DNA of 64,000 nucleotides from CADEEN01 sp963816315 (GTDB taxonomy: Bacteria > Pseudomonadota > Gammaproteobacteria > Burkholderiales > Burkholderiaceae_C), in contig CAWFJZ010000008.1 of the NCBI GenBank assembly GCA_963816315.1, positions 62,001-126,000 on the forward strand, read 5' to 3'. Positions 18,641 through 26,661 of the stretch are shown in pieces (the stretch's first letter is position 1; every line of letters begins with the position of its first letter). A program made the position numbers and the translations under genes. The notes beneath the pieces were generated by a model, which saw only the letters and a program-made list of their open reading frames with translations, searched no databases and was not told the origin of the DNA.

Positions 18641-19561
18641 GTGCGCATGTTGTCCTCCTTTGCTCAAACGGCCTACCGCGCTGGCGGCGGCACGGCGCCG
18701 ACGCAGGAGGCGTCCAATGCGCAGGTGCTCGAGCGCCGCATCGGTGACCTGATGCGCGTGCCTTGCCAGTTGACCGACAAGCAGGTCGAGTGGATCTTGA
18801 ACTATCAGCGCGAGAACGATCTGCGCTTCGGTGAGTCAGCCATCGAGCTTGGCTTGGCGCGCCGGGAAGACGTGCTGTGGGCGCTGTCGCAGCAGTTCCA
18901 CTATCCGTATGCCATCGATGAAAAGCAGGTCAACCCCGAACTGGTCATTGCAGCCAGCCCGTTCAGCGACGAAGCCGAGGCCTTCCGCGAGTTGCGCAGC
19001 CAGTTGCTGATGGGCGTCATGGCGCCCGACCAAACGCGCCGCGCGCTAGCCGTCGTTAGCCCCGACGTTGGCGACGGCAAGACGTACCTGGCCAGCAACA
19101 TCGCCGCGGCGTTCAGCCAGCTCGGCGGGCCGACTTTGTTCATCGATGCCGACATGCGCTCGCCGCGTTCGCAAGATGTTTTCGGCATCAAGCTCAATCG
19201 GTCGGGCCTGACGGCCATGCTCAGCGGGCGGGCCGAAGAAGGATTGATCCAGCGCTCGTCACAGTTGCCGAGTCTGTTCGTGCTGCCGGTGGGCGCGATT
19301 CCGCCGAACCCGCTCGAACTTATCCAGCGGCCGGCGTTTGCACAGCTCATCCAGGAAATGGTCGGCAAGTTCGATCACGTGGTCGTCGATACGCCGGCAT
19401 CGACGCATGGCGCCGACGCGCGCGCCATCGCTGCACTGTGCGGCGCCGTGCTGGTCGTCGGCCGCCGCGGCCGCAGCCGCATGAAGTCCATGAACGGCCT
19501 GATCTCCGCACTGTCGAAAAGCCAGGCAAAGCTGGCCGGCGTAGTGATGAACGAATACTGA
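18641..19561 (+). CDS. epsG: Polysaccharide-export ATPase / BY-kinase EpsG
   Basis: 306 residues. Residues about 28-88 resemble the MshEN-type N-terminal domain of type II secretion ATPases (RRIGDLMRVPCQLTDKQV... FGESAIELGLA). From about 130 comes the CpsD/CapB-like ATPase: Walker A in SPDVGDGKTYLASN, Walker A' in LFIDADMRSP, and a Walker-B-like VVVDTP. The protein ends KLAGVVMNEY with no tyrosine cluster, so classic C-terminal autophosphorylation is doubtful. It should pair with EpsF to regulate export. GTG at 18641 or ATG at 18647 could be the start. It is the last gene of the locus; a hairpin terminator follows. Confidence 0.87.
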   Translation: MRMLSSFAQTAYRAGGGTAPTQEASNAQVLERRIGDLMRVPCQLTDKQVEWILNYQRENDLRFGESAIELGLARREDVLWALSQQFHYPYAIDEKQVNPELVIAASPFSDEAEAFRELRSQLLMGVMAPDQTRRALAVVSPDVGDGKTYLASNIAAAFSQLGGPTLFIDADMRSPRSQDVFGIKLNRSGLTAMLSGRAEEGLIQRSSQLPSLFVLPVGAIPPNPLELIQRPAFAQLIQEMVGKFDHVVVDTPASTHGADARAIAALCGAVLVVGRRGRSRMKSMNGLISALSKSQAKLAGVVMNEY

Positions 19562-19579
19562 GGGCGGCTCCCATCCTCG

Positions 19580-19602
19580 AACGCTCCGCCTGGAGCGTTT
19601 TC
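19580..19602 (+). terminator. Rho-independent terminator after epsG
   Basis: ACGCTCC-GCCT-GGAGCGT forms a 7-bp stem with a 4-base loop and runs into TTTTCC. It lies 20 bases after the epsG stop and ends the glycan operon before the catabolic operon promoter. Confidence 0.85.
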
Positions 19603-19613
19603 CTTGCCAACAT

Positions 19614-19644
19614 ACTTGACACATCAAGTGTTCAGACTTAAATT
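19614..19644 (+). promoter_or_regulatory. Promoter with overlapping palindromic operator (probable MarR site)
   Basis: A perfect inverted repeat ACTTGA-CACA-TCAAGT lies at 19614-19629. It overlaps a consensus -35 box TTGACA (19616-19621); a weak -10 TAAATT follows at 19639-19644 with 17-bp spacing, just upstream of the ATG at 19651. The MarR-type regulator is the second gene of the operon, so autoregulated repression relieved by a CoA thioester or aromatic acid is the simplest reading. Palindrome and -35 are seen; the regulator match is inferred. Confidence 0.75.
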
Positions 19645-19650
19645 GATTCC

Positions 19651-21957
19651 ATGAACATCGTCTGCATCGGCGGCGGCCCCGCCGGCCTGTACTTCGGCCT
19701 GCTGATGAAGAAGCTCAAGGCCGCGCACCGGGTGCGCGTGGTCGAGCGCAACAAGCCTTACGACACGTTCGGCTGGGGCGTGGTTTTCTCCGACGCGACG
19801 ATGGACAACATGCGGCGCTGCGACGCCGAAACGTCCGACGAGATCAGCCAGGCCTTCAACCACTGGGACGACATCGAGCTGCTGTTCAAGGGCCGGCGCA
19901 TCCGCTCGGGCGGCCACGGCTTTGTCGGCATCGGGCGCAAGAAGCTGCTTAACATCCTGCAGGCGCGCTGCGAACGGCTCGGCGTCGAGCTCGTTTTCGA
20001 AACCGAAGCAGGCTCCGACGAAGACTATCCGGACGCCGACCTGATCATCGCCAGCGACGGCATCAACTCGCGCATCCGCGGCAAGTACGCCGACGTCTTC
20101 AAGCCCGACATCGTCGTGCGGCCGAACCGCTTCATCTGGCTTGGCACGAACAAGCTCTACGACGCCTTCACTTTCGACTTCCAGCGAACCGAGCATGGCT
20201 GGTTTCAGGCCCACATCTACAAGTTCGACGACAGCACGACGACCTTCATCGTCGAATGCCCCGAGTCGGTGTGGCTCGCGCATGGCCTGGACAAGGCGGA
20301 CCAGGAGCAGTCGATCGCGTTCTGCGAGAAGGTCTTTGCCGACAACCTGCAAGGCGCGCGGCTGATGACCAACGCTCGCCACCTGCGCGGATCGGCGTGG
20401 CTGAACTTTCAGCGTGTGGTCTGCGAGCAATGGTGGCTGAAGAACCCGCGCGGCAGCCATGTCGTGCTGATGGGCGACGCGGTGCACACGGCGCACTTCG
20501 CAATCGGCTCGGGGACGAAGCTGGCGATCGAGGACGCGATCGAGCTGGCTCGCCTGTTCGAGCAGCACGGCGACGACGCCTCGCACATTCCCGAAGTGCT
20601 GGTGCAATACCAGGCCGCACGCCGCATCGAAACGCTGCGCATCCAGAACGCGGCGTGGAATGCGATGGAGTGGTTCGAGGTCTGCGGCACGCGCTACTGC
20701 GACCAGCTGGAGCCCGAGCAGTTCATGTACTCGATGCTGACGCGCAGCCAGCGCATCAGCCACGAGAACCTTCGCTTGCGCGACAAGGCGTGGCTCGAGG
20801 GCTACGAGCGTTGGCTGGCAGCGCGAACGCCACTGCAGCACGAGGCAGCGGTGCCGCCGATGTTCACGCCGTACACCGCTCGCTCGATCACGCTGAAGAA
20901 CCGCGTCGTCGTCTCGCCGATGGCGCAGTACTCCGCTGTCGAGGGCATCCCCGGCGACTATCATCTCGTGCATCTCGGTGCGCGGGCGATGGGCGGCGCG
21001 GGCCTGGTATTTGCCGAGATGACCTGCACCAGCGCCGATGCGCGCATCACACCCGGCTGCCCTGGCTTGTGGAACGACGAGCAGATGTTGGCGTGGAAGC
21101 GGATCGTCGATTGGGTGCATGCGAACAGCGACGCGAAGATCGCGATGCAGATCGGCCACGCTGGCCCGAAGGGCTCGACCAACGCACCGTGGGACGGGCT
21201 GGGCGCCGACCAGCCGCTGCCGACGAACAACTGGCCCTTGGTTGCCGCGTCGGCAAAGCCCTACCTGGCAGGCGGCGCGGTGCCGCACGCGATGACACGC
21301 GCCGACATGGAGGGCATCCAGGCCGACTTCGTGGCTGCAGCCAAGCGTGCGGCGCAAGCCGGCTTTGACTGGCTCGAACTGCATTGCGCGCATGGCTATC
21401 TGCTGTCGGCCTTCATCTCGCCGCTGACGAATCGGCGCAGTGACGGCTACGGCGGTGCGCTCGACAACCGACTGCGCTGGCCGGTCGAAGTTTTCACCGC
21501 GATGCGCGAAGCGTGGCCGCAGCACCTGCCGATGTCGGTGCGCATCTCGGCGCACGATTGGGTCGAAGGCGGCATCACGCCGAGCGATGCCGTGCAGATC
21601 GCACGTGCGTTCAAGGCCGCCGGCGCCGACATGATCGACTGCTCGTCGGGTCAGGTCAGCCCGCAGCAGAAGCCGACCTACGGTCGCATGTACCAGACGC
21701 CGTTCGCCGATCGCATTCGCCAGGAAGCGGGCATTGCGACGATCGCGGTGGGCGCGATCAGTGAGGCCGATCACGTCAACTCGATCATCGCGGCGGGGCG
21801 GGCGGACCTCTGCGCAGTCGCGCGCCCGCATTTGGCCAACCCGGCGTGGACGCTGACCGAAGCGGCGCGCATCGGCTTCGCCGAAGTGGCGTGGCCGAAG
21901 CAGTACACGGCCGGCAAGACTCAGCTCGAAGCTGCGTTCGCGCGCAAAAGCACATGA
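19651..21957 (+). CDS. Bifunctional aryl-CoA monooxygenase/reductase (2-aminobenzoyl-CoA or salicylyl-CoA type)
   Basis: 768 residues fusing two flavoenzymes. Residues 1 to about 390 are a PHBH-like FAD monooxygenase (IGGGPAGLYFGLL at 6-18; LMGDAVHTAHFAIGSGTKLA near 273-292 binding the flavin). From about 407 comes an old-yellow-enzyme domain (LKNRVVVSPMAQYSA; HCAHGYLLSAFISPLTNRRS; YGGALDNRLRWP). This architecture is shared by 2-aminobenzoyl-CoA monooxygenase/reductase and salicylyl-CoA 5-hydroxylase. The downstream aminobenzoate-CoA-ligase-like gene and RidA deaminase favour the 2-aminobenzoyl-CoA reading: hydroxylation and hydride reduction that remove aromaticity. First gene of a six-gene operon with overlapping starts and stops. 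Confidence 0.87.
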   Translation: MNIVCIGGGPAGLYFGLLMKKLKAAHRVRVVERNKPYDTFGWGVVFSDATMDNMRRCDAETSDEISQAFNHWDDIELLFKGRRIRSGGHGFVGIGRKKLLNILQARCERLGVELVFETEAGSDEDYPDADLIIASDGINSRIRGKYADVFKPDIVVRPNRFIWLGTNKLYDAFTFDFQRTEHGWFQAHIYKFDDSTTTFIVECPESVWLAHGLDKADQEQSIAFCEKVFADNLQGARLMTNARHLRGSAWLNFQRVVCEQWWLKNPRGSHVVLMGDAVHTAHFAIGSGTKLAIEDAIELARLFEQHGDDASHIPEVLVQYQAARRIETLRIQNAAWNAMEWFEVCGTRYCDQLEPEQFMYSMLTRSQRISHENLRLRDKAWLEGYERWLAARTPLQHEAAVPPMFTPYTARSITLKNRVVVSPMAQYSAVEGIPGDYHLVHLGARAMGGAGLVFAEMTCTSADARITPGCPGLWNDEQMLAWKRIVDWVHANSDAKIAMQIGHAGPKGSTNAPWDGLGADQPLPTNNWPLVAASAKPYLAGGAVPHAMTRADMEGIQADFVAAAKRAAQAGFDWLELHCAHGYLLSAFISPLTNRRSDGYGGALDNRLRWPVEVFTAMREAWPQHLPMSVRISAHDWVEGGITPSDAVQIARAFKAAGADMIDCSSGQVSPQQKPTYGRMYQTPFADRIRQEAGIATIAVGAISEADHVNSIIAAGRADLCAVARPHLANPAWTLTEAARIGFAEVAWPKQYTAGKTQLEAAFARKST

Positions 21958-22478
21958 CCAAAACCGCGCGCAACTTTAAGCTCGTGCACGCGCTCGGCGA
22001 CAAGGCCATCGGCCGCGAAGCCCGCTCCGTCGCCGACGATCACGCAGCGGTGCGCCTGTGGCTGCGCCTGCTTTCGTGCAGTACGCAGATCGAACGCGAG
22101 ATCCGCGCGCGCTTGCGGCAGAAGTTCGATACGACGCTGCCGCGCTTCGACTACCTGGCGCAACTCGAACGCCATCCGGACGGTCTGCGCATGACCGCGC
22201 TGTCGAGTTACCTGATGGTCACCGGCGGCAACGTCACCGGCGTGACCGATCAGCTCGTCGCCGAAGGCCTCGTCGAGCGCAGCAACGACGCCGAGGACCG
22301 CCGCGCGCTGATCGTCAAGCTCACACCGGCCGGGCGCAAGCAGTTCCTGCGCATGGCGCAGGCGCACGAAGCCTGGCTCGTCGAGATGCTCGACGGCTTC
22401 GACGCGGCACAGAAAGACGCGCTTTACGAATCACTCGGCCACTTGCGCGTGCACCTGGCCCGTCAGGAGGAACGATGA
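21954..22478 (+). CDS. MarR-family transcriptional regulator
   Basis: 174 residues from the ATG at 21954, which overlaps the previous stop (ATGA). The winged-helix core is visible: LPRFDYLAQLERHPDGLRMTALSSYLMVTGGNVTGVTDQL, then the wing LVERSNDAEDRRALIVKLTPAGRKQF. MarR proteins of aryl-CoA operons (for example those for box, hbd or cou pathways) usually repress until a CoA thioester binds; the palindrome at 19614-19629 is its likely operator. Basic N-terminus TKTARNFKL. Encoded inside the operon, so it is likely self-limiting. Confidence 0.9.
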   Translation: MTKTARNFKLVHALGDKAIGREARSVADDHAAVRLWLRLLSCSTQIEREIRARLRQKFDTTLPRFDYLAQLERHPDGLRMTALSSYLMVTGGNVTGVTDQLVAEGLVERSNDAEDRRALIVKLTPAGRKQFLRMAQAHEAWLVEMLDGFDAAQKDALYESLGHLRVHLARQEER

Positions 22479-23326
22479 AGACCAGAGTCGATCCGGCGCT
22501 CGTCGCCGGCAACTGCAAGGCGCTGGCGGCGTACCGCGCCACACACTTCGCGTGGGCGTGCGACGGCGGCGTCGCCACGATCACGCTCAACCGCCCCGAG
22601 CGCAAGAACCCGCTGACCTTCGAGTCCTACGCCGAACTGCGGGACCTGTTCCGCGCATTGAAGTGTGCGAGCGACGTGCATGCGGTGGTGATCCACGGCG
22701 CCGGCAACAACTTCTGCTCCGGCGGCGACGTGCACGAGATCATCGGCCCGCTGGTGCAGCTCCAAGCACCCGAGTTGCTGATGTTCACGCGCATGACGGG
22801 CGACCTCGTGCTCGCGATGCGCGCTTGCCCGCAGCCGATCGTCGCCGCGGTCGATGGCGTGTGCGCCGGCGCCGGCGCCATCGTGGCGATGGCCAGCGAC
22901 GTGCGCCTGGGTACCGTGCGCAGCAAGACCGCGTTCCTCTTCAACCGCGTCGGCCTGGCCGGCTGCGACATGGGCGCCTGCGCGATCCTGCCGCGCTTGA
23001 TCGGCCAGGGCCGTGCGAGCGAGCTGCTGTTCACCGGCCGCGTGCTCGGCGGCGAAGAAGGCGAGCGCTGGGGTTTCTTCAACCGCCTCGTCGATCCCGC
23101 CGCGCTGCTCGAACAAGCGCAGTCGCTGGCGCGTGATCTCGCCGCCGGCCCGACGTTTGCCAACGGCATCACGAAGATGATGCTGCATCAGGAGTGGGCG
23201 ATGACGATCGAGCAGGCCATCGAAGCCGAAGCGCAGGCGCAGGCGCTGTGCATGCTGACCGAAGACTTCAGGCGCGCGTACGCCGCCTTCGCCGCCAAAC
23301 AGAAACCCGTGTTCGAAGGCAATTGA
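22475..23326 (+). CDS. Enoyl-CoA hydratase/isomerase family protein
   Basis: 283 residues; the ATG at 22475 overlaps the MarR stop and is preceded by AGGAGG. Crotonase landmarks: ITLNRPERKNPLTFESY, the oxyanion-hole segment GAGNNFCSGGDVHEI, CAGAGAIVAMASDVRLG, and NRVGLAGCDMGACAILPRLIG, where crotonases usually carry a Glu; here the GCDMG form is found, so the catalytic acid is not obvious and the reaction may not be simple hydration. In this operon it should act on an alicyclic CoA intermediate after the monooxygenase/reductase step. Confidence 0.88.
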   Translation: MKTRVDPALVAGNCKALAAYRATHFAWACDGGVATITLNRPERKNPLTFESYAELRDLFRALKCASDVHAVVIHGAGNNFCSGGDVHEIIGPLVQLQAPELLMFTRMTGDLVLAMRACPQPIVAAVDGVCAGAGAIVAMASDVRLGTVRSKTAFLFNRVGLAGCDMGACAILPRLIGQGRASELLFTGRVLGGEEGERWGFFNRLVDPAALLEQAQSLARDLAAGPTFANGITKMMLHQEWAMTIEQAIEAEAQAQALCMLTEDFRRAYAAFAAKQKPVFEGN

Positions 23327-23327
23327 C

Positions 23328-24464
23328 GTGGACGCGCTCGACTGGCCGTTCTTCGAGCTGCGCCACCGCACGCTGGCGCGAGAACTCGATGCCTGGGCGG
23401 TGAAGAACATCGCGCAGGAACATGCTGCCGATGTCGATGCAGCTTGCCGTGCGCTCGTCAAGTCGCTCGGCGTCGGCGGTTGGCTGACGCACGCTGTCGG
23501 CGACAACATCGACACGCGCGCGATCTGCCTGATCCGCGAAACCCTGGCGCGGCACAGCGGGCTTGCGGACTTCGCGTTTGCGATGCAGGGCCTGGGCTCC
23601 GGCGCGATCGGCTTGGCCGGCAGCGACGCGCAGAAGGCACGCTGGCTGCCACGCGTCGCCAGCGGCGACGCGATCGCAGCGTTTGCGTTGTCGGAACCCG
23701 ACGCAGGCTCCGACGTGGCCGCCTTGGCTTGTGAAGCACGCGCCGACGGCGACGCGTACGTGCTGAACGGCGAAAAGACCTGGATCTCCAACGGTGGCAT
23801 CGCCGACTTCTACGTCGTCTTCGCACGCACCGCAGACAAGGGCTCGCGCGGCATCAGCGCTTTCATCGTCGATGCCGACACACGCGGCTTCGAGATTGTC
23901 GAGCGCATCGATGTCATTGCGCCGCACCCGCTGGCCCGGCTGCGCTTCGACAACTGCCGCGTGCCGAACACGCAGCGCATCGGCGGCGAAGGCGAGGGCT
24001 TCAAGCTGGCGATGCGCACGCTCGACGTTTTTCGCACGTCGGTTGCCGCTGCCGCGCTCGGCTTCGCGCGCCGTGCGATGGACGAAGCCTTGCAGCGCGC
24101 GACCACACGCAAGATGTTCAACGGCGTGCTCGCTGACTTCCAGCTAACGCAAGCCAAACTAGCGCAAATGGCGACCACGATCGACAGCGCTGCGCTGCTG
24201 ACCTACCGCGCCGCCTGGCAGCGCGACCAAGGCCACACCGTCACGCGCGAAGCGGCGATGGCCAAGATGGTTGCCACCGAAGGCGCGCAGCAGGTCATCG
24301 ATGCTGCCGTCCAGATGTTCGGCGGCCTGGGCGTCGTCAGCGAGATGCCGGTCGAACGCCTGTACCGCGAGATCCGTGCGCTGCGCATCTACGAGGGCGC
24401 GACCGAAGTGCAGCAGCTCATCATCGCGCGCGAACTGCTGAAGGAGCATGCGGCGTCATCGTGA
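23328..24464 (+). CDS. Acyl-CoA dehydrogenase family protein
   Basis: 378 residues, GTG start one base after the previous stop. FAD/substrate signatures: AFALSEPDAGSDVAAL, KTWISNGGIADFYVVFART, and near the C-terminus QMFGGLGVVSEMPVERLYREIRALRIYEGATEVQ in pieces, with the catalytic-base Glu of the IYEGATE motif. It should oxidise a ring-derived CoA thioester, passing electrons to ETF. Whether it is a short-chain-type or cyclic-substrate dehydrogenase cannot be told. Its TGA overlaps the GTG of the ligase gene (GTGA). Confidence 0.9.
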   Translation: MDALDWPFFELRHRTLARELDAWAVKNIAQEHAADVDAACRALVKSLGVGGWLTHAVGDNIDTRAICLIRETLARHSGLADFAFAMQGLGSGAIGLAGSDAQKARWLPRVASGDAIAAFALSEPDAGSDVAALACEARADGDAYVLNGEKTWISNGGIADFYVVFARTADKGSRGISAFIVDADTRGFEIVERIDVIAPHPLARLRFDNCRVPNTQRIGGEGEGFKLAMRTLDVFRTSVAAAALGFARRAMDEALQRATTRKMFNGVLADFQLTQAKLAQMATTIDSAALLTYRAAWQRDQGHTVTREAAMAKMVATEGAQQVIDAAVQMFGGLGVVSEMPVERLYREIRALRIYEGATEVQQLIIARELLKEHAASS

Positions 24465-26060
24465 GCAGCGCACACATCGACACCTTCGCCCGCGACCACC
24501 TGCCGCCGGCCGATCAGCAGCCGGAGTTCCTGTTCGAGCTGCCCGAGTTGCAGTTCCCTGCGCAGCTCAACTGCGCTACCGAGCTGCTCGACGCACCGAT
24601 CGCACAAGGCCGCGGCGACCGCACTTGCATTCGCGCGCCCGGCCTGACGTGGACATGGCGCGACCTGCAAGACCGTGCCGACCGCATCGCCCACGTGCTC
24701 GTGCAGGACATGGGCGTCGTGCCCGGCAACCGCGTGCTGCTGCGCGCGCCGAACAACCCGATGCTCGCAGCTTGTTGGTTCGCCGTGATGAAGGCCGGCG
24801 CGATCGCGGTGGCGACGATGCCGCTGCTGCGCGCCAAGGAGTTGAAGGCGATCATCGACATCGGCCGGGTCACGCATGCCTTGTGCGACGCGTCGCTGGC
24901 CGCCGAGTTGCAGCAGGCGTCTTCGTCGCTGGACCTGCGCCTGTTCAATACGGGCGGCCAGGGCAGCCTCGAAGCGGCGATGCAACTGCACGATGCGCCG
25001 TTCGCCAACAGCGACACCGCCGCCGACGACACCTGCCTCTTCGCTTTCACCTCGGGCACCACCGGCGTGCCCAAGGCGACGATGCATTTCCACCGCGACG
25101 TGATCGCGGCCTGCCGCTGCTGGCCGCCGCACGTGCTGCGCGCCAACGAAGACGACATGTTCATCGGCAGCCCGCCGCTGGCCTTCACCTTCGGCCTCGG
25201 CGGCCTGCTGCTGTTTCCGATGTCGGTCGGCGCATCGACCGTGCTGCTCGAAAAGGCGCCGCCGCCGCAACTGCTCGAAGGCATCCGCGACTTCGGCGCC
25301 ACCGTGCTCTTCACTGCGCCGACCTCGTACCGCGCGCTCGCGGCGCATGGCGATGAATTGCGCAGCACGCGCTTGCGCAAGTGCGTCTCCGCCGGCGAGG
25401 CGTTGCCCGCGGCCACACGCGCGCTGTGGAAAGACGCCACCGGCATCGAGCTCATCGACGGCATCGGCGCCACCGAGTTGCTGCACATCTTCATCTCTGC
25501 CGACGAAGCGCACGCACGCCCCGGCGCCACCGGCGTGGCCGTGCCCGGCTACCGCGCCGAAGTCGTCGATGACGACGGCAAGCCCGTGCCTGCGGGCACC
25601 GTAGGCCAGTTGCGCGTCAAAGGCCCGACGGGCTGCCGCTACCTCGCCGATGCGCGGCAGAAGAACTACGTCAAGCACGGCTGGAACTACACCGGCGACG
25701 CATATTGGGTCGATGCCGACGGCTACTTTCACTACCACGCCCGCACCGACGACATGATCATCTCGGCCGGCTACAACATCGCGGGCCCCGAGGTCGAAGA
25801 CGCGCTGATGCAGCACCCGGCGGTGGCCGAGTGCGGCGTCGATCGGCGCCGCCGATGCCGAGCGCGGCCAGATCGTCAAGGCCTATGTCGTCCTGCGCGC
25901 CGGTCACGCCGCCGATGAAACGATGGCCGAGACGCTGCAAGACTTCGTCAAGCAAACCATCGCGCCCTACAAGTACCCGCGCGCCGTCGTCTTCACCGAC
26001 AAGCTGCCGCGCACGCAAACCGGAAAGCTGCAGCGCTTCATGCTGCATCGACTCACATGA
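24461..26060 (+). CDS. 2-Aminobenzoate-CoA ligase-like AMP-forming ligase; one frameshift
   Basis: About 532 residues after removing one extra base near 25841 (GTC-G-ATCGGC, where GVIGAADAERGQIVKAYVV continues in the next frame). Adenylation motifs: FTSGTTGVPKATM (about 195), GIGATELLHIF, YTGDAYWVDADGYF, RTDDMIISAGYNI, and the C-terminal lysine loop PRTQTGKLQRFML. The overall sequence resembles benzoate/2-aminobenzoate-CoA ligases, activating the aromatic acid to its CoA thioester for the monooxygenase/reductase encoded at the operon start. GTG start overlaps the preceding stop; its TGA overlaps the ridA ATG. The break is probably a sequence error because both parts are intact. Confidence 0.85.
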
Positions 26061-26452
26061 AACAAGCACTGCTCCCAGAAGGCTGGCCGCGGCCGAAGGG
26101 CTACGCCAACGGCGTCGCCGCCAGCGGCAAACAATTCTTCGTCGCCGGCATGATCGGCTGGGACGCGCAAGGCGTCTTCCACAGCGACGATTTCGCCGCG
26201 CAGTCGCGGCAGGCGCTGGCCAACATCGTCGCCGTGCTCCACGCCGGCGGCGCCAAGCCGCAGCACATCACGCGCATGACCTGGTATGTGACCAGCAAGC
26301 GCGAGTACCTCGCGGCGTTGCCGGCCGTCGGCGCTGCGTTCCGCGAGCTGATCGGCGATTACGATATCGCGATGACCGCGGTGCAGGTGGCGGCGTTGAT
26401 CGAAGACCGGGCGAAGGTGGAGATCGAAGTCACGGCCGTGGTGCCGGACTGA
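26057..26452 (+). CDS. RidA-family (YjgF/YER057c) enamine/imine deaminase
   Basis: 131 residues, ATG overlapping the ligase stop. Typical RidA features: GYANGVAASGKQFFVAGMIGWD, QALANIVAVLHAGGAKPQHITRMTWYVT, and the C-terminal AALIEDRAKVEIEVTAVV. The arginine that contacts substrate carboxylate in many RidA proteins (here in the DRAKVEIE segment) is present. RidA proteins hydrolyse enamines/imines to ketones and ammonia; in a 2-aminobenzoate pathway it could release the ring nitrogen after reduction of the ring. Last gene of the operon; no thiolase or 3-hydroxyacyl-CoA dehydrogenase follows, so those must be elsewhere. Confidence 0.85.
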   Translation: MKQALLPEGWPRPKGYANGVAASGKQFFVAGMIGWDAQGVFHSDDFAAQSRQALANIVAVLHAGGAKPQHITRMTWYVTSKREYLAALPAVGAAFRELIGDYDIAMTAVQVAALIEDRAKVEIEVTAVVPD

Positions 26453-26460
26453 CGCCAACG

Positions 26461-26484
26461 AAAAAGCCCGGCGAGATGCCGGGC
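26461..26484 (-). terminator. Rho-independent terminator of the tRNA-Thr gene
   Basis: Read on the minus strand: GCCCGGC-ATCTC-GCCGGGC followed by TTTTT. It lies 12 bases beyond the tRNA 3' end and is oriented to stop the tRNA transcript; it could also slow read-in to the catabolic operon from the right. Confidence 0.85.
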
Positions 26485-26496
26485 CCTTGGAGCCTT

Positions 26497-26572
26497 TGGT
26501 GCCGGAAAGAGGAGTCGAACCCCCGACCTTCGCATTACGAATGCGCTGCTCTACCAACTGAGCTATTCCGGC
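26497..26572 (-). tRNA. tRNA-Thr (anticodon CGU)
   Basis: 76 nucleotides including the encoded CCA. Acceptor GCCGGAA pairs with TTCCGGC; D-arm GCTC/GAGC with AGTTGGTA loop; anticodon arm GCGCA-TTCGTAA-TGCGA gives anticodon CGT, reading ACG; T-arm GGGGG-TTCGACT-CCTCT. Complete cloverleaf with no mismatch in the acceptor stem. Confidence 0.97.
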
Positions 26573-26589
26573 ACGACAACGAGGCGCGG

Positions 26590-26595
26590 ATTATA
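26590..26595 (-). promoter_or_regulatory. -10 box of tRNA-Thr promoter
   Basis: A perfect TATAAT on the minus strand ends 17 bases upstream of the mature tRNA 5' end, consistent with a short leader. No good -35 hexamer was seen 16-18 bases further upstream. Confidence 0.7.
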
Positions 26596-26661
26596 GACAC
26601 CGCCCGTTGGGCAGCCGCCTCCACGCATGACGCTGCGAACAGCTTGCGGCACACTGAGCCG

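Noticed and set aside
19624..21831. Long leftward open frame of 735 codons opposite the monooxygenase/reductase gene
   Set aside because: It is the antisense of a well-conserved flavoenzyme, rich in Arg/His/Ala with no recognisable domain; expected in high-GC DNA.
19651..21957. Salicylyl-CoA 5-hydroxylase as the firm call
   Set aside because: Same architecture, but aminobenzoate-ligase-like and RidA neighbours fit 2-aminobenzoyl-CoA better; left as alternative.
24461..26060. Programmed frameshift in the ligase gene
   Set aside because: No slippery sequence, stop codon or SD-like stimulator at ~25841, unlike prfB.
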